Of a DNA stretch of 64,000 nt, positions 24,434 through 33,541 are shown piece by piece. Both the position numbers and the translations under genes were made by a program. The stretch comes from Chitinophaga pinensis DSM 2588 (lineage in GTDB: Bacteria; Bacteroidota; Bacteroidia; Chitinophagales; Chitinophagaceae), in the NCBI RefSeq assembly GCF_000024005.1, contig NC_013132.1, forward strand, positions 3,218,001-3,282,000. The letters are read 5' to 3'. The stretch's first letter is position 1. Each line of letters opens with the position of its first letter. A model generated the notes under the pieces. That model did no database searches, had not been told where the DNA came from, and saw only the letters and a list, made by a program, of their open reading frames with translations.

Positions 24434-25231
24434 ATGAAAACGATCTTTATTACAGGCGCTTCCTCCGGATTAGGTAAAGCTACCGCCAGATTATTCTCTG
24501 CCCGGGGCTGGCGCGTAATAGCGTCTATGCGGAACCCTGAAAAGGAAACAGACCTGCTTCAGCTGGATAATGTAATACTCATATCACTGGATGTAACCGA
24601 TCCTGTACAGATTGAAAAGACAGTAGGAAAGATTACACAGCAATACGAGCTGGATGTAGTATTTAATAATGCCGGTTATGGCCTGATTGCGCCACTGGAA
24701 GCAGTGAGCGATCAGCAGATCACCCGGCAGTTTGAAACAAACGTCATGGGCGTGATCAGGATCACCAAAGCCTTTATTCCTTATTTCCGGGAAAAGGGTA
24801 GGGGACTCTTTATCACTACGACTTCTATGGGAGGCGTGTTCGGTCCTCCCCTGAGTTCCGTGTACTGTGCCAGTAAATTTGCCATGGAGGGCTGGACGGC
24901 AGCATTGTCTTATGAATTAGGTCAACTGGGAATCGGGATCAAAACAGTGGCGCCTGGTGGTATCAAAACCGACTTTACAGGCCGCTCTCTTGACACTGCG
25001 GCACATCCTGCCTATGAAAAGATGATGGGACAGTTATACGCAGGCTTTGATCCCACAGCTTTTACAACAGCTGAGCAGATTGCGGAGGTGGTGTATGAAG
25101 CAGCTACCGACGGGAAAGAACAGCTACGCTACCTGGCGGGTGAGGATGCAAAAACACTGTATGCCCGCAGCCTTGCCATTGGCAATGACGCTTTTCATAA
25201 AGAAAGAACAACGCTTTTCTTCGGAGAATAA
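24434..25231 (+). CDS. Short-chain dehydrogenase/reductase (SDR)
   Basis: 265 residues of the classical SDR family, NAD(P)-dependent. The cofactor loop is FITGASSGLGKATARLF (TGxxxGxG) at residue 4-20; NNAGYG lies near 83; the catalytic Ser is in TTTSMGG and Tyr-x-x-x-Lys is YCASKFAMEG near 150. The Arg-rich ASMRNPEKE after strand 2 suggests NADP preference. It is followed 60 bases later by an AraC-type regulator, which may control it. Substrate unknown. Confidence 0.92.
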   Translation: MKTIFITGASSGLGKATARLFSARGWRVIASMRNPEKETDLLQLDNVILISLDVTDPVQIEKTVGKITQQYELDVVFNNAGYGLIAPLEAVSDQQITRQFETNVMGVIRITKAFIPYFREKGRGLFITTTSMGGVFGPPLSSVYCASKFAMEGWTAALSYELGQLGIGIKTVAPGGIKTDFTGRSLDTAAHPAYEKMMGQLYAGFDPTAFTTAEQIAEVVYEAATDGKEQLRYLAGEDAKTLYARSLAIGNDAFHKERTTLFFGE

Positions 25232-25279
25232 GCCAGCTCAATATCACGGTGAAGGGATAGAATTCCCTTCACTTTTAAA

Positions 25280-25287
25280 TACATTTG
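25280..25287 (+). promoter_or_regulatory. -7 promoter element of the AraC gene at 25292
   Basis: TACATTTG matches TAnnTTTG and ends four bases before ATG 25292, so transcription would start at or within the start codon. Confidence 0.5.
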
Positions 25288-25291
25288 TATC

Positions 25292-26206
25292 ATGGGACAG
25301 AAAAAAGCGCCGCCTGTATTTAACTCCGTATCTGAATTACTCAGAGCATTGGGACTACCTGCTCCGCAACACCCATTACTCACCGTCACCAACTACGCGG
25401 AGATTACTGCTGATGTGACCGAACTCTCCAAAGGGATGGTCCTGAATATGTATAAGATCTCCCTTAAATTTAACTTCAGGGGAAAGATTAAGTACGGACA
25501 ACAGTACTACGACTTTGACGAAGGCGGACTGAGTTTTGCATCTCCAATGCAGGTGATTGCCGCAGGGGAGGAAGAAGCGGATTACAGCGGACTGACCTTA
25601 CTCATCCATCCTGATTTCCTGCGTAATTATCCCCTGGCTAAAACAATCAAAGATTATGGCTTCTTTGATTACTCCGTGAATGAAGCACTCGGTCTTTCCG
25701 AACAGGAAAAAGACGTCATCATGGGCATCTTTGAAAGCATCAAACGGGAGCTACATGCAGCTATCGATCACTTTAGTCAGGATATTATTATCTCACAAAT
25801 AGAACAGCTACTCAATTACAGTAACCGTTTCTACAACCGTCAGTTTATCACCCGGAAAGCCGTGCACAACGATCAGCTCTCCACTTTAGATGATATGTTG
25901 CGCAACTATTTCGATCGCAATAATGCCTTGTTTGAAGGTATCCCCGCTGTAGAGGAAATAGCGGCTAAACTCAACGTGTCCCAACGTTATCTCAGTGATA
26001 TGTTACGCACACTGGTAGGCGTAAATACACAGCAATACATCCAGCTGAAAATGATCCACAAGGCAAGGGAGTTATTGAGTACAACAGATCTTACTATCGC
26101 AGAAATAGCCTATCAGCTGGGATTTGAATATCCGCAGTCCTTCAATAAATTCTTTAAGAAACAAACGACGCTCTCTCCGCTGGACTTCAGGAAATCATTC
26201 AACTAG
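25292..26206 (+). CDS. AraC-family transcriptional regulator
   Basis: 304 residues. The N-terminal sensor (about 20-135) has an AraC-cupin arrangement, YYDFDEGGLSFASPMQVIA then a LLIHPDFL-type strand. The C-terminal pair of helix-turn-helix motifs is VEEIAAKLNVSQRYLSDML (about 230-248) and IAEIAYQLGFEYPQSFNKFF (about 270-289), ending LSPLDFRK. It starts directly behind a -7 element, four bases upstream of the ATG, and follows the SDR gene on the same strand. It is likely to control the SDR gene or an adjacent one. Effector unknown. Confidence 0.92.
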   Translation: MGQKKAPPVFNSVSELLRALGLPAPQHPLLTVTNYAEITADVTELSKGMVLNMYKISLKFNFRGKIKYGQQYYDFDEGGLSFASPMQVIAAGEEEADYSGLTLLIHPDFLRNYPLAKTIKDYGFFDYSVNEALGLSEQEKDVIMGIFESIKRELHAAIDHFSQDIIISQIEQLLNYSNRFYNRQFITRKAVHNDQLSTLDDMLRNYFDRNNALFEGIPAVEEIAAKLNVSQRYLSDMLRTLVGVNTQQYIQLKMIHKARELLSTTDLTIAEIAYQLGFEYPQSFNKFFKKQTTLSPLDFRKSFN

Positions 26207-26209
26207 CCG

Positions 26210-26962
26210 TTACATACGGAGTAAGGATTTCACCAGACTCTTTCTTTGCTTTGAAATAGGGATCTTCTTTGCCGTATCCTGCAGGATCAGGTAACCGGCG
26301 TCTTCATTCAGCATACTTGTTACATGTATGCGGTTTACCAGGTGTGATTGATGACAGCGAATAAACCCATAGGGGCTTAGTAATTCCTCATATTCATAGA
26401 GGGGTTTTGATATCAGGTGTTCACTGCCATTGGTAAGAAAAAAGGTTGTATAGTTATTGGATGACTCACACCGGATAATCTCCTTTACCGGTACAAAAAA
26501 GGTCTCTTTTTGTGTCGGTAAGGCAATCTTCTGGTAGGCATCCGGCTGCTGCTGATCCAGTAAATGTAGCAGATTACCAAGTCGCTGGTGTTGGTTTTTG
26601 CTATTGACAGACTCCTCTATTTTACTGACGGTGATCTTTAGTTCTTCGATATTGATAGGCTTCAGCAGGTAATCCAGGGCAGAGAATTTCACCGCCATGA
26701 TGCCATAGGCATCGTATGCGGTCACAAACACCACTTCAAAGTCAATCTCCTTGATGGACCTTAACAGGTCAAAGCCATTTTCGTCCGGCATCTCGATATC
26801 CAGGAAGACAACGTCCGGTTTAAGCTGCATAATAGCCTTTCTTGCAGCCGCTGCATTCATCGCAGATCCCGTTACTTCGATCGCCTTACAATGTCTGTTG
26901 AGTAAGGCTCGCAGGTTATTGATATTGATGATTTCGTCATCTACGATGATAGCCGTGATCAT
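26210..26962 (-). CDS. LytTR-family response regulator
   Basis: 250 residues. The receiver domain (1-120) has the phosphoacceptor Asp in VVFLDIEMPDENGF (about residue 54), Thr in FVTAYDAY and Lys in DYLLKPINIEE. The C-terminal LytTR DNA-binding domain (about 145-245) contains IALPTQKETFFVPVKEIIRCESSNNY and the FIRCHQSHLVNRIHV strand. The kinase gene upstream (26959-28395) overlaps it by 4 bases, so sensor and regulator are co-translated. Regulators of this family bind direct repeats; targets unknown, though the TlpA gene upstream is in the same operon direction. Confidence 0.94.
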   Translation of the reverse strand: MITAIIVDDEIININNLRALLNRHCKAIEVTGSAMNAAAARKAIMQLKPDVVFLDIEMPDENGFDLLRSIKEIDFEVVFVTAYDAYGIMAVKFSALDYLLKPINIEELKITVSKIEESVNSKNQHQRLGNLLHLLDQQQPDAYQKIALPTQKETFFVPVKEIIRCESSNNYTTFFLTNGSEHLISKPLYEYEELLSPYGFIRCHQSHLVNRIHVTSMLNEDAGYLILQDTAKKIPISKQRKSLVKSLLRM

Positions 26963-28395
26963 TGATTTATCCAGTTGTGAAAGATTAAAACAGCCGCTGT
27001 GCCTGATTGCTTATTAAAAGTAAGACTTATTGACTGTGTACGATGGAATAGTTTATTCGCCGTCTGTATCCTGGCTTCCGTCAGTCGCAGACCATAACCT
27101 GGTTCGGCGCTTGTTTGTTTCCAGGTACCATTATCACTGATGATAATGACGAGGGTATCTTTCTTGTCTCCTTCTTTACAGATAATATGGAGCCGCCCTT
27201 TATCGCCCGTACCTGCCATACCGTGATGAACAGCATTCTCTATCAATGGCTGTAGCAGGAGGGTAGGTATTTCAATGTCCGTAGGATGTAAAGTTTCGGC
27301 TACTTCTATCTGCCAGCTGAAGTTAAATCTTAAAGCCTCTAATCCGATGTAGAGCCGCATCATATCCAATTCCTGATCCAGTGTATTGAGCACCTGCTGG
27401 CTTTTGGATAATGCTTTCCTTAGTAAGGAACTGAACTCCTGTAAGTACAGGTTCGCTTCATCGATACGGCCGGTGTTCATCAATCCCTGGATAGTGCTGA
27501 GGGCATTGAAGGTAAAGTGCGGATTTAACAGGGATTGTAATTTGATAGCGGCATCTTCCAGTTTATCCTGCTTTGCTTTGGAGGTACGAAGTTTTCTTTT
27601 AAAACCCTTTATGATAGTCAGCAGACAAATTGCGATCAACAGCAAGGTAAGCGCAATATATACGACCGGGGACTGATACCAATAACCTTGTACGCTCAGG
27701 TAACAGCTGCCCATATTTTCCTGTTGAATAGAATACCTGAACCATAACTGATATTCTGTATTTGAATCAAAGTCAAATGGCCCGGCGCCTGTATTGCTGA
27801 CAACATAGGTTGTTTTCCTGGTTTTCAGGTTGACGAGTGTGTATTCAATTTCAGTACTGTCGATTTCAGGTATACCTGCGAGTCCCACTGCGATTTTTTC
27901 CCCTGGTTGGAGTTGTATTTTAACAGGGTTATTATGGGAAATACGCGTTGAAAGTACATGTCCTCGTTGCTTCCTGTACAGCATGATATCCGGTATCAGC
28001 TGCACCCTTTTAATAAGATAGCTGATGATAAGCGAGTCCGTCTGCTGATTTCGTATATCAACCGTGTATTCCTGTCCTACCTTAAGATACAGCGGTGTAC
28101 CCTTTCCTGCTGAGAAGCTATCTCTGGACTTGTTTTTACTGTTCGTGTAATACGCATCATAATAATGCGGAGGCAGCGGGGAGCCAGCCGTTTGATCCGG
28201 ATCTATTGTAATAAATCCACCGGCAGTATAGACCCGCACAAGACGCTGGTCAGGCAGCTTCTCTATTCGGCTGGAAAGAAGTCCGGAACCGCTTATGCGA
28301 ATAGCGGATAAGCGTATGGTGTTGGATGCCTGTGCATTCGCAGAAGACAATCCGATAAAAAACGCCAGTATAAACAGGAGATTTGCTGTGCGCAT
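26959..28395 (-). CDS. LytS-type sensor histidine kinase
   Basis: 478 residues from ATG 28393-28395. A signal peptide (ANLLFILAFFIGLSSANAQA) is followed by a periplasmic sensor of about 230 residues of beta-rich type, then one membrane helix near 246-268 (SPVVYIALTLLLIAICLLTIIKGF). The His_kinase domain carries LLNPHFTFNALSTIQGLMN, with the phosphoaccepting His; an ATP-lid follows (LIENAVHHGM, DNG, GYGLRLTEARI). The last 4 bases overlap the LytTR regulator. The TTG-started frame to 28422 is not needed. Ligand unknown. Confidence 0.92.
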   Translation of the reverse strand: MRTANLLFILAFFIGLSSANAQASNTIRLSAIRISGSGLLSSRIEKLPDQRLVRVYTAGGFITIDPDQTAGSPLPPHYYDAYYTNSKNKSRDSFSAGKGTPLYLKVGQEYTVDIRNQQTDSLIISYLIKRVQLIPDIMLYRKQRGHVLSTRISHNNPVKIQLQPGEKIAVGLAGIPEIDSTEIEYTLVNLKTRKTTYVVSNTGAGPFDFDSNTEYQLWFRYSIQQENMGSCYLSVQGYWYQSPVVYIALTLLLIAICLLTIIKGFKRKLRTSKAKQDKLEDAAIKLQSLLNPHFTFNALSTIQGLMNTGRIDEANLYLQEFSSLLRKALSKSQQVLNTLDQELDMMRLYIGLEALRFNFSWQIEVAETLHPTDIEIPTLLLQPLIENAVHHGMAGTGDKGRLHIICKEGDKKDTLVIIISDNGTWKQTSAEPGYGLRLTEARIQTANKLFHRTQSISLTFNKQSGTAAVLIFHNWINQ

Positions 28396-28448
28396 TCGAT
28401 GAATGATGATTAGGTGACTCAATATAATTGATTTATCCGGGAGCTGTC

Positions 28449-29723
28449 TTATTGCTCTTTGGCAATATCGATCATGGCTTCCATTTCATTGATTAGCGCT
28501 GTATCCGAAGTATATCCTTCAGACAAAAACCGGAGTTTTCCTTTTTTATCAATGACGGCCCTGCATGGGATGCTCTTCACATGATAAGCACCGGCTGTTG
28601 TAAAGCGATCCGGATGACCCGCCACAGGGACATCGATCAATGTACTGGTAGGATGCATATGTTTTTTAAGATACTGGTTTATCCTGCTGATCGCATCTGC
28701 TCCTTTTTCCATGGTGGCTACATAGAGCAAACAGAGCTCCGGATGCGTATGTTTTAATTGTTCCATTGCTGGCATAGCTGCTTTACAGGGCGCGCACCAG
28801 GTAGCCCAGAAATCAAGTACGACAACCTTACCCTTTATATCAGCAAGCGAGATGCGCTCGCCTTCCGTGTTGGTAAGCGTGAATCCGGGGGCAGCTATGT
28901 CTTTGATCATTTTATTCATCAGTTCCTGCTTGTATGCCTGTACTATATTGCGTTGAAGAGAGTCCAGGAAATGGGTTACCTGTACTGCGTTACCCGTTCT
29001 TTTAATTAACAGTCTTCTGAGTTGTTGTTGCATCTGCAGACTGGCATTGCCCGTTGATGCGCTATTAAGTAGGATATCGTAGGCATCGTCTTCCCGATGA
29101 TTTGCTTCCAAAAGTGCTGCGTATAACTCCGCAGAGGATTGATCCGTTTTGTCCAGCGGGAGGTAACTAAAAGCCTTCTCTATATAATCCAAAGCTATCG
29201 TATCCTTCTTGTTGATATGAAGTATCTCTGCATAAGAACGATAATAAGGATATTGTGCCATGGACATAAACCGGTTCCAGTCCTGTAAAGGAAAATCTGC
29301 CGGCCTTGCAGAAGGATCATCTTTAAAAGAATGGTACAAATCAACCGTCTTTTTCGCCGTTAGTTCCGCATATGTCAGACTTGTTTTATTATTAATCAGC
29401 TCATTCACGGCCATATTCAGATAAGAAGTCTGGTTAAACGGATTCTTTATCTGGCTGATATAAACTTCAAAATGAGGAAAGTCTTTTACTTTAAGAAAGG
29501 TCAGTGCAGTGATCCCCTTCATGATGTCAATATCGCCTGCGTCTTTAATGGTATCAAGTTTAAACGCTTTTATAAGGGCAGCGATGGCCGCTACATTCTT
29601 TTCAGGACTCGTTTCCCTGGTCATGGTATTGAAACGGGCGTTCAGCGCATCCTTGTGCTGTGCATTCGCCTGCCATCCCGCCAGGAGCTGTAGGGTGATG
29701 AATAATATACTGGTGATTTTCAT
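28449..29723 (-). CDS. TlpA-like thioredoxin protein
   Basis: 424 residues. A signal peptide (MKITSILFITLQLLAGWQANAQ) leads to a helical N-terminal region of about 260 residues (TPR-like), then a thioredoxin fold beginning DIAAPGFTLTNTEGERISL. The redox-active motif is WATWCAPCKAAMPAMEQL (CxxC), and the cis-Pro lies in KSIPCRAVIDKKG. A TlpA-type periplasmic disulfide reductase/oxidase is indicated; in Bacteroidota these help in cytochrome c assembly or oxidative stress. It lies 53 bases upstream of the LytS kinase on the same strand. Confidence 0.88.
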   Translation of the reverse strand: MKITSILFITLQLLAGWQANAQHKDALNARFNTMTRETSPEKNVAAIAALIKAFKLDTIKDAGDIDIMKGITALTFLKVKDFPHFEVYISQIKNPFNQTSYLNMAVNELINNKTSLTYAELTAKKTVDLYHSFKDDPSARPADFPLQDWNRFMSMAQYPYYRSYAEILHINKKDTIALDYIEKAFSYLPLDKTDQSSAELYAALLEANHREDDAYDILLNSASTGNASLQMQQQLRRLLIKRTGNAVQVTHFLDSLQRNIVQAYKQELMNKMIKDIAAPGFTLTNTEGERISLADIKGKVVVLDFWATWCAPCKAAMPAMEQLKHTHPELCLLYVATMEKGADAISRINQYLKKHMHPTSTLIDVPVAGHPDRFTTAGAYHVKSIPCRAVIDKKGKLRFLSEGYTSDTALINEMEAMIDIAKEQ

Positions 29724-29817
29724 GTTGTTATTGAATTGACTGTAAAGCTAAAAGATGATCAGGCCGGAGCATAGCACAAATGTGAAAACGGACGCTATGC
29801 CTGAGAATTCAGATTAA

Positions 29818-30051
29818 ATGGAAAAGAATGTATCTGAACCGGTTTACCTATTTACTATGAAAGGACTTGTTAAACAGATCATCACATCCGTGGATGAATA
29901 TTACTCCACGGAACGGCTAAAAGAGGCATTTTTCCTGATTTCGAAAAGTGAAAATGAAGACACGGTCCCTGAGATAGTACAGGTGTATATAATAGGCAGT
30001 GGCGAGGATCGGCCATTTCAGACCTTAAAATGTCCATTTCGGGTCATTTAA
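29818..30051 (+). CDS. Small hypothetical protein
   Basis: 77 residues starting at ATG 29818, with an in-frame Met at residue 14. The sequence is mostly helical and polar (LVKQIITSVDEYYSTERLKEAF, EIVQVYIIGSGEDRPF). No signal peptide, Cys pair or known motif is visible. It lies between the TlpA gene (divergent) and the LytS kinase at 30088, 36 bases before the latter, so it may be its leader cistron. Existence as a protein is uncertain. Confidence 0.4.
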   Translation: MEKNVSEPVYLFTMKGLVKQIITSVDEYYSTERLKEAFFLISKSENEDTVPEIVQVYIIGSGEDRPFQTLKCPFRVI

Positions 30052-30075
30052 GAGCCGTCCGGCGCTCCTAATGTG

Positions 30076-30083
30076 TACATTTG
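30076..30083 (+). promoter_or_regulatory. -7 promoter element of the LytS kinase
   Basis: TACATTTG fits TAnnTTTG and ends four bases before ATG 30088 (TACATTTGCAGCATG). Confidence 0.45.
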
Positions 30084-30087
30084 CAGC

Positions 30088-31116
30088 ATGTTCAGGTCAT
30101 ACCACTTTAAATGGTGCTTTATCCTTATCGGTATACTCGCCGGTAGTACATTTGTTATAAGGCTGGGAGAAGTCAGGCTATGGGGCATCGGACAAGTGCT
30201 TGGACATATCCTGTCAATCACTTTTCTGATCTTTTCCTGCTGGCTTGTACACGCCTTTTTCAGGAACCTGAAATTACCCATACACAACAGGGCAAGGATC
30301 ATTATCAGTATTACAACGGCGATGGTGATTGCCCTGGGCATTATATACTATTATGACCAGTATCTGCCGCCGGGACTAGTACCTCCACGTGAGGCTATGA
30401 CAGGAGATACCTTTGCAGATTTCCTCAGGAGACTGATGGCAGGATTTTATCTTAGCATGATCTGTTATATCGTATTTAATATCGTCTACACCAACAACAT
30501 CCTGCAAAAGACACAACTGGAGAACGAGCACCTTAAACAGGCACATCTGCATGCACAGCTGATATCGTTGCAACAACAGATCAGTCCTCATTTCCTTTTT
30601 AATTCACTCAGCACTTTAAAGAACATTGCCGCCGACACGGATACCAAGAAATTCGTTGTTCAGCTGGCACATGTATACCGATACCTGCTCAATTACAATG
30701 AGCACCATGTGACATCCCTTTCTGAAGAGCTTTCTTTTATTCATTCTTACCTCTATATCCTGCACCAGCGCTTTGAAACAGCCCTGGATGTAAATATTGA
30801 GGTGCCCGACCGTTACCTGGATTGCCTCATTCCTCCGCTATCCTTACAGCTGCTGCTGGAAAACGCGATCAAACATAACGTATTGTCGCCGGAAGCACCT
30901 TTGCATATTCACCTCTCTGTCAATAGTAAAGGAGAATTAGAGGTAGTTAACAACTGTCGCCCTAAAAAGGTGACGACAGAAAGCACCGGTCTGGGATTGC
31001 AGAATATTAAAGACAGGTATCAGCTGCTCTTTAACAAAGATATCAGGGTGAACGACACCCAGGAAACCTTTACAGTCAGTTTACCTTTAATCAGCAATGA
31101 ACGTAATCATAATTGA
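30088..31116 (+). CDS. LytS-type sensor histidine kinase
   Basis: 342 residues. Four membrane helices lie in the first 145 residues (about 8-27, 36-54, 70-92, 117-138), without a periplasmic domain. A His_kinase domain follows: QISPHFLFNSLSTLKNIA (phosphoaccepting His) near 173, LLLENAIKHNV, and GLGLQNIKDRYQLLF. Its end overlaps the LytTR regulator by 20 bases, so the pair is co-translated. The ATG at 30088 is preferred to the GTG at 30073 because a -7 box covers the latter. The sensed signal is probably within the membrane. The RND efflux operon lies downstream. Confidence 0.92.
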   Translation: MFRSYHFKWCFILIGILAGSTFVIRLGEVRLWGIGQVLGHILSITFLIFSCWLVHAFFRNLKLPIHNRARIIISITTAMVIALGIIYYYDQYLPPGLVPPREAMTGDTFADFLRRLMAGFYLSMICYIVFNIVYTNNILQKTQLENEHLKQAHLHAQLISLQQQISPHFLFNSLSTLKNIAADTDTKKFVVQLAHVYRYLLNYNEHHVTSLSEELSFIHSYLYILHQRFETALDVNIEVPDRYLDCLIPPLSLQLLLENAIKHNVLSPEAPLHIHLSVNSKGELEVVNNCRPKKVTTESTGLGLQNIKDRYQLLFNKDIRVNDTQETFTVSLPLISNERNHN

Positions 31117-31855
31117 AGACGAACGGAGAACAGCGATTGAGTTAAAGTCTATGCTGGAAAACATCGATCCCGAGATCAATGTCATGGCTATCTTACCCTC
31201 TGTGGCGACTGCTGTTACGTGGTTTCGTGAAAACCCGACGCCGGATCTTATATTCTCGGATATACAGCTGGGAGACGGACTGAGCTTTGATATCTTTAAA
31301 GAAGTACAGATCAACGTACCGGTGATATTCTCCACTGCATTCGACCAGTACGCTATTAATGCCTTTGAATCCAACAGTATTGATTACTTACTCAAGCCCA
31401 TTGAGGAGAGTATGCTGGAACGCAGTTTACAGAAATATAACCGTATCCGGGAACACTTCTCTGCGGGTGCATATGCTACCAATCTGAGTAGGGCGGTGAA
31501 TCAGCTGGACAACAACTACAAACAGTCCATTCTGATCTACTACAGGGAAAAGATCGTTCCTGTTAAGGTCGGCAGTATTTCCTTCGTATATACGTCTAAC
31601 GGGATTGTCAGGATATATACCACGGAAGGACCGGAATATACCGTTCCCTATACCATCGAACAGCTCGAAGAAATGCTGAATCCACAGGTCTTTTTTAAGG
31701 CTAACAGGCAGTTCATTATCAGCAGAAATATCGTCCTGGATATCGAGCATTATTTCAACCGCAGACTTATCGTGAAAACTACCTGCCAGACGCCGGATAA
31801 GATTATTATCAGCAGGCTCAAAGCCCAGGATTTCCTCCGTTGGGTAGAACAGTAA
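31097..31855 (+). CDS. LytTR-family response regulator
   Basis: 252 residues. Receiver: DLIFSDIQLGDGLSFDIF has the phosphoacceptor Asp (about 55), FSTAFDQYAINAF the Thr, and DYLLKPIEESML the Lys. LytTR domain: REKIVPVKVGSISFVYTSNGIVRIY and FFKANRQFIISRNIVLDIEHYFNRRL. It overlaps the kinase by 20 bases and is followed, after a 340-bp spacer containing an inverted repeat, by the RND efflux genes. It may regulate that efflux operon; this is inference from position. Confidence 0.93.
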   Translation: MNVIIIEDERRTAIELKSMLENIDPEINVMAILPSVATAVTWFRENPTPDLIFSDIQLGDGLSFDIFKEVQINVPVIFSTAFDQYAINAFESNSIDYLLKPIEESMLERSLQKYNRIREHFSAGAYATNLSRAVNQLDNNYKQSILIYYREKIVPVKVGSISFVYTSNGIVRIYTTEGPEYTVPYTIEQLEEMLNPQVFFKANRQFIISRNIVLDIEHYFNRRLIVKTTCQTPDKIIISRLKAQDFLRWVEQ

Positions 31856-32028
31856 TTAATTAGGAATTAGGAATTGCGAATTAGGAATTGGTAACTCAAA
31901 TGTCCTGAAGATGGCTTTTCCATCTGAATGCGCTAATAACTATCTTTGATACTGCCCCATATTGATTAGTATAGACTCTCCTGGTTTTTAACGCTTAATT
32001 CCTAATTCCTAATTCGTAATTCCTAATT
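31854..32028. repeat. AATTAGG-heptamer inverted repeat flanking about 100 bp (MITE-like)
   Basis: The left arm (31854-31891) is built from AATTAGG units with one AATTGCG. The right arm (31995-32028) is the reverse complement with AATTACG in place of one unit. The arms enclose about 103 bases and the element abuts the LytTR stop codon. No open frame is inside. It could be a miniature mobile element or a tandem-heptamer repeat. Confidence 0.55.
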
Positions 32029-32195
32029 GTATTGGCATTTCGTTTGTGATTTTGGTCATTTCATAACCCCATCTGTGTCGCTCATAAGAATATAAAAAAA
32101 GCGCACCCGGGTATCATCTAGCTTTGCTTTTAATTGCTGAACGGCGCCTGTAAAGAGGCGGCCGGAACGGACTTTATGGATCTCTTAGTTGATAT
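31856..32195. other. Intergenic region before the RND operon
   Basis: 340 bases without a gene. The first half is taken by the heptamer inverted repeat; the rest (32029-32195) is probably the operon promoter region, but no secure -33/-7 pair was found. Confidence 0.6.
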
Positions 32196-33533
32196 ATGAA
32201 TAAAAAACTATTATTAGCAACACTTGCATTACTGCCCTCCGGACTCTTTGCACAGTCAGTCTGGACATTACGTAGCTGCATTGAGTACGGTATGAAGAAT
32301 AACCGTAACAATGTCATCTATGACAATGAAAAGAAAGCCGCAGATGCACAGGCAAAAGAAGCGCTCGCCGCCTATCTGCCTTCCGTTAGCCTGAATGGCT
32401 CCCTGGATGACAACCTGAAAGTACAGGAAACGGTTATCCCTGCTGGTATCTTCGGACCAGACGATATCCGTGTGGCCTTCACTAAAAAGTTTAATTCCAA
32501 CGGATCCGCCCAGCTGGATCAGACGATTTATGACCAGTCACTGATCGTGGGATTAAAAGCCAACAAGTACAACGTACAGCAGGCTACGCTCAACCAGAAG
32601 AAGAGCGAGGAAACGATCATCTACAACATCACAAACGCCTACTACCAGATTTTCATCTACCGGGAGCAACTGGGTATGCTGAAAAGTAACCAGGAGAAAT
32701 ACCGTCAACAGATGGATGTAACCGCACAACGTGTCAATAAAGGCACCGTACTGCAAAAGGAACTGGATAAAGTCACGGTGGACTATAATAATGCCGTATC
32801 TCAGATCGCGGTAGCAGAAAGTAACATCACCTTGTCAGAGAATCAGCTGAAGTATGAAATGGGCTACCCCATTAAAGACCGGATCCTGGTCGACAGTAAT
32901 GCCGCAGAGGGTAACCTGCGCGTAGTAGCGCCGGCACTGGCAGAAGATAAGAACTTCTCCGTCTACAATCGTACAGACTATCAGCTTTCACAAGTCAACG
33001 CATCACTACTGGATATTGATCAGCGGCGTATTAAGGCCGGTATCTATCCCCGCCTGACCGCCTACGCCCGTTATGGTGCCATTGGCTTTGGAGATAAACT
33101 GAATCAGTCATTTTCTACCATGAGTACTTACTCTGCTATCGGATTAAAACTCAGTTTCCCTTTACTGGATTTCTTTAAACGCAATGCACAGTACAATCAG
33201 GCGAAGTACAAACACCTGAACGCAGTGGAGAAACTGAAACTGGATGAAGGAAAATATGAACTGGAATATGAGAACGCGCGGACAAAGACGATGAAGGAAC
33301 AGAGCAATGTGGAAAACAACCGGCGAAATATTGACCTCGCACAATCAGTATTTGAGGTGACCAACCTGCAGTACGAAAAAGGTACCACCGATATGACCGA
33401 TTGGCTCAATGCACAGAACTCGGTAAAGGAAGCACAGAATAATTATCTCAACTCCCTTTACAACCTCATTCTTGCCAGACTGGAACTGGAAAAGACTGCG
33501 GGCACCCTGAAGACTTTTTATACGGCTTTATAA
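32196..33533 (+). CDS. TolC-family outer-membrane efflux protein
   Basis: 445 residues, the outer-membrane exit duct of the tripartite pump encoded here. A signal peptide ends LLPSGLFAQS at residue 20-21. The mature protein shows the TolC internal duplication: WTLRSCIEYGMKNN and LEDN-like helical hairpins, then the second repeat ITNAYYQIFIYREQ...NKGTVLQKELDKVTVDYNNA, YERNIDL-type coiled coils and LEKTAGTL at the end. The adaptor gene follows 8 bases later. Family call firm. Confidence 0.93.
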   Translation: MNKKLLLATLALLPSGLFAQSVWTLRSCIEYGMKNNRNNVIYDNEKKAADAQAKEALAAYLPSVSLNGSLDDNLKVQETVIPAGIFGPDDIRVAFTKKFNSNGSAQLDQTIYDQSLIVGLKANKYNVQQATLNQKKSEETIIYNITNAYYQIFIYREQLGMLKSNQEKYRQQMDVTAQRVNKGTVLQKELDKVTVDYNNAVSQIAVAESNITLSENQLKYEMGYPIKDRILVDSNAAEGNLRVVAPALAEDKNFSVYNRTDYQLSQVNASLLDIDQRRIKAGIYPRLTAYARYGAIGFGDKLNQSFSTMSTYSAIGLKLSFPLLDFFKRNAQYNQAKYKHLNAVEKLKLDEGKYELEYENARTKTMKEQSNVENNRRNIDLAQSVFEVTNLQYEKGTTDMTDWLNAQNSVKEAQNNYLNSLYNLILARLELEKTAGTLKTFYTAL

Positions 33534-33541
33534 ATCAGCAC

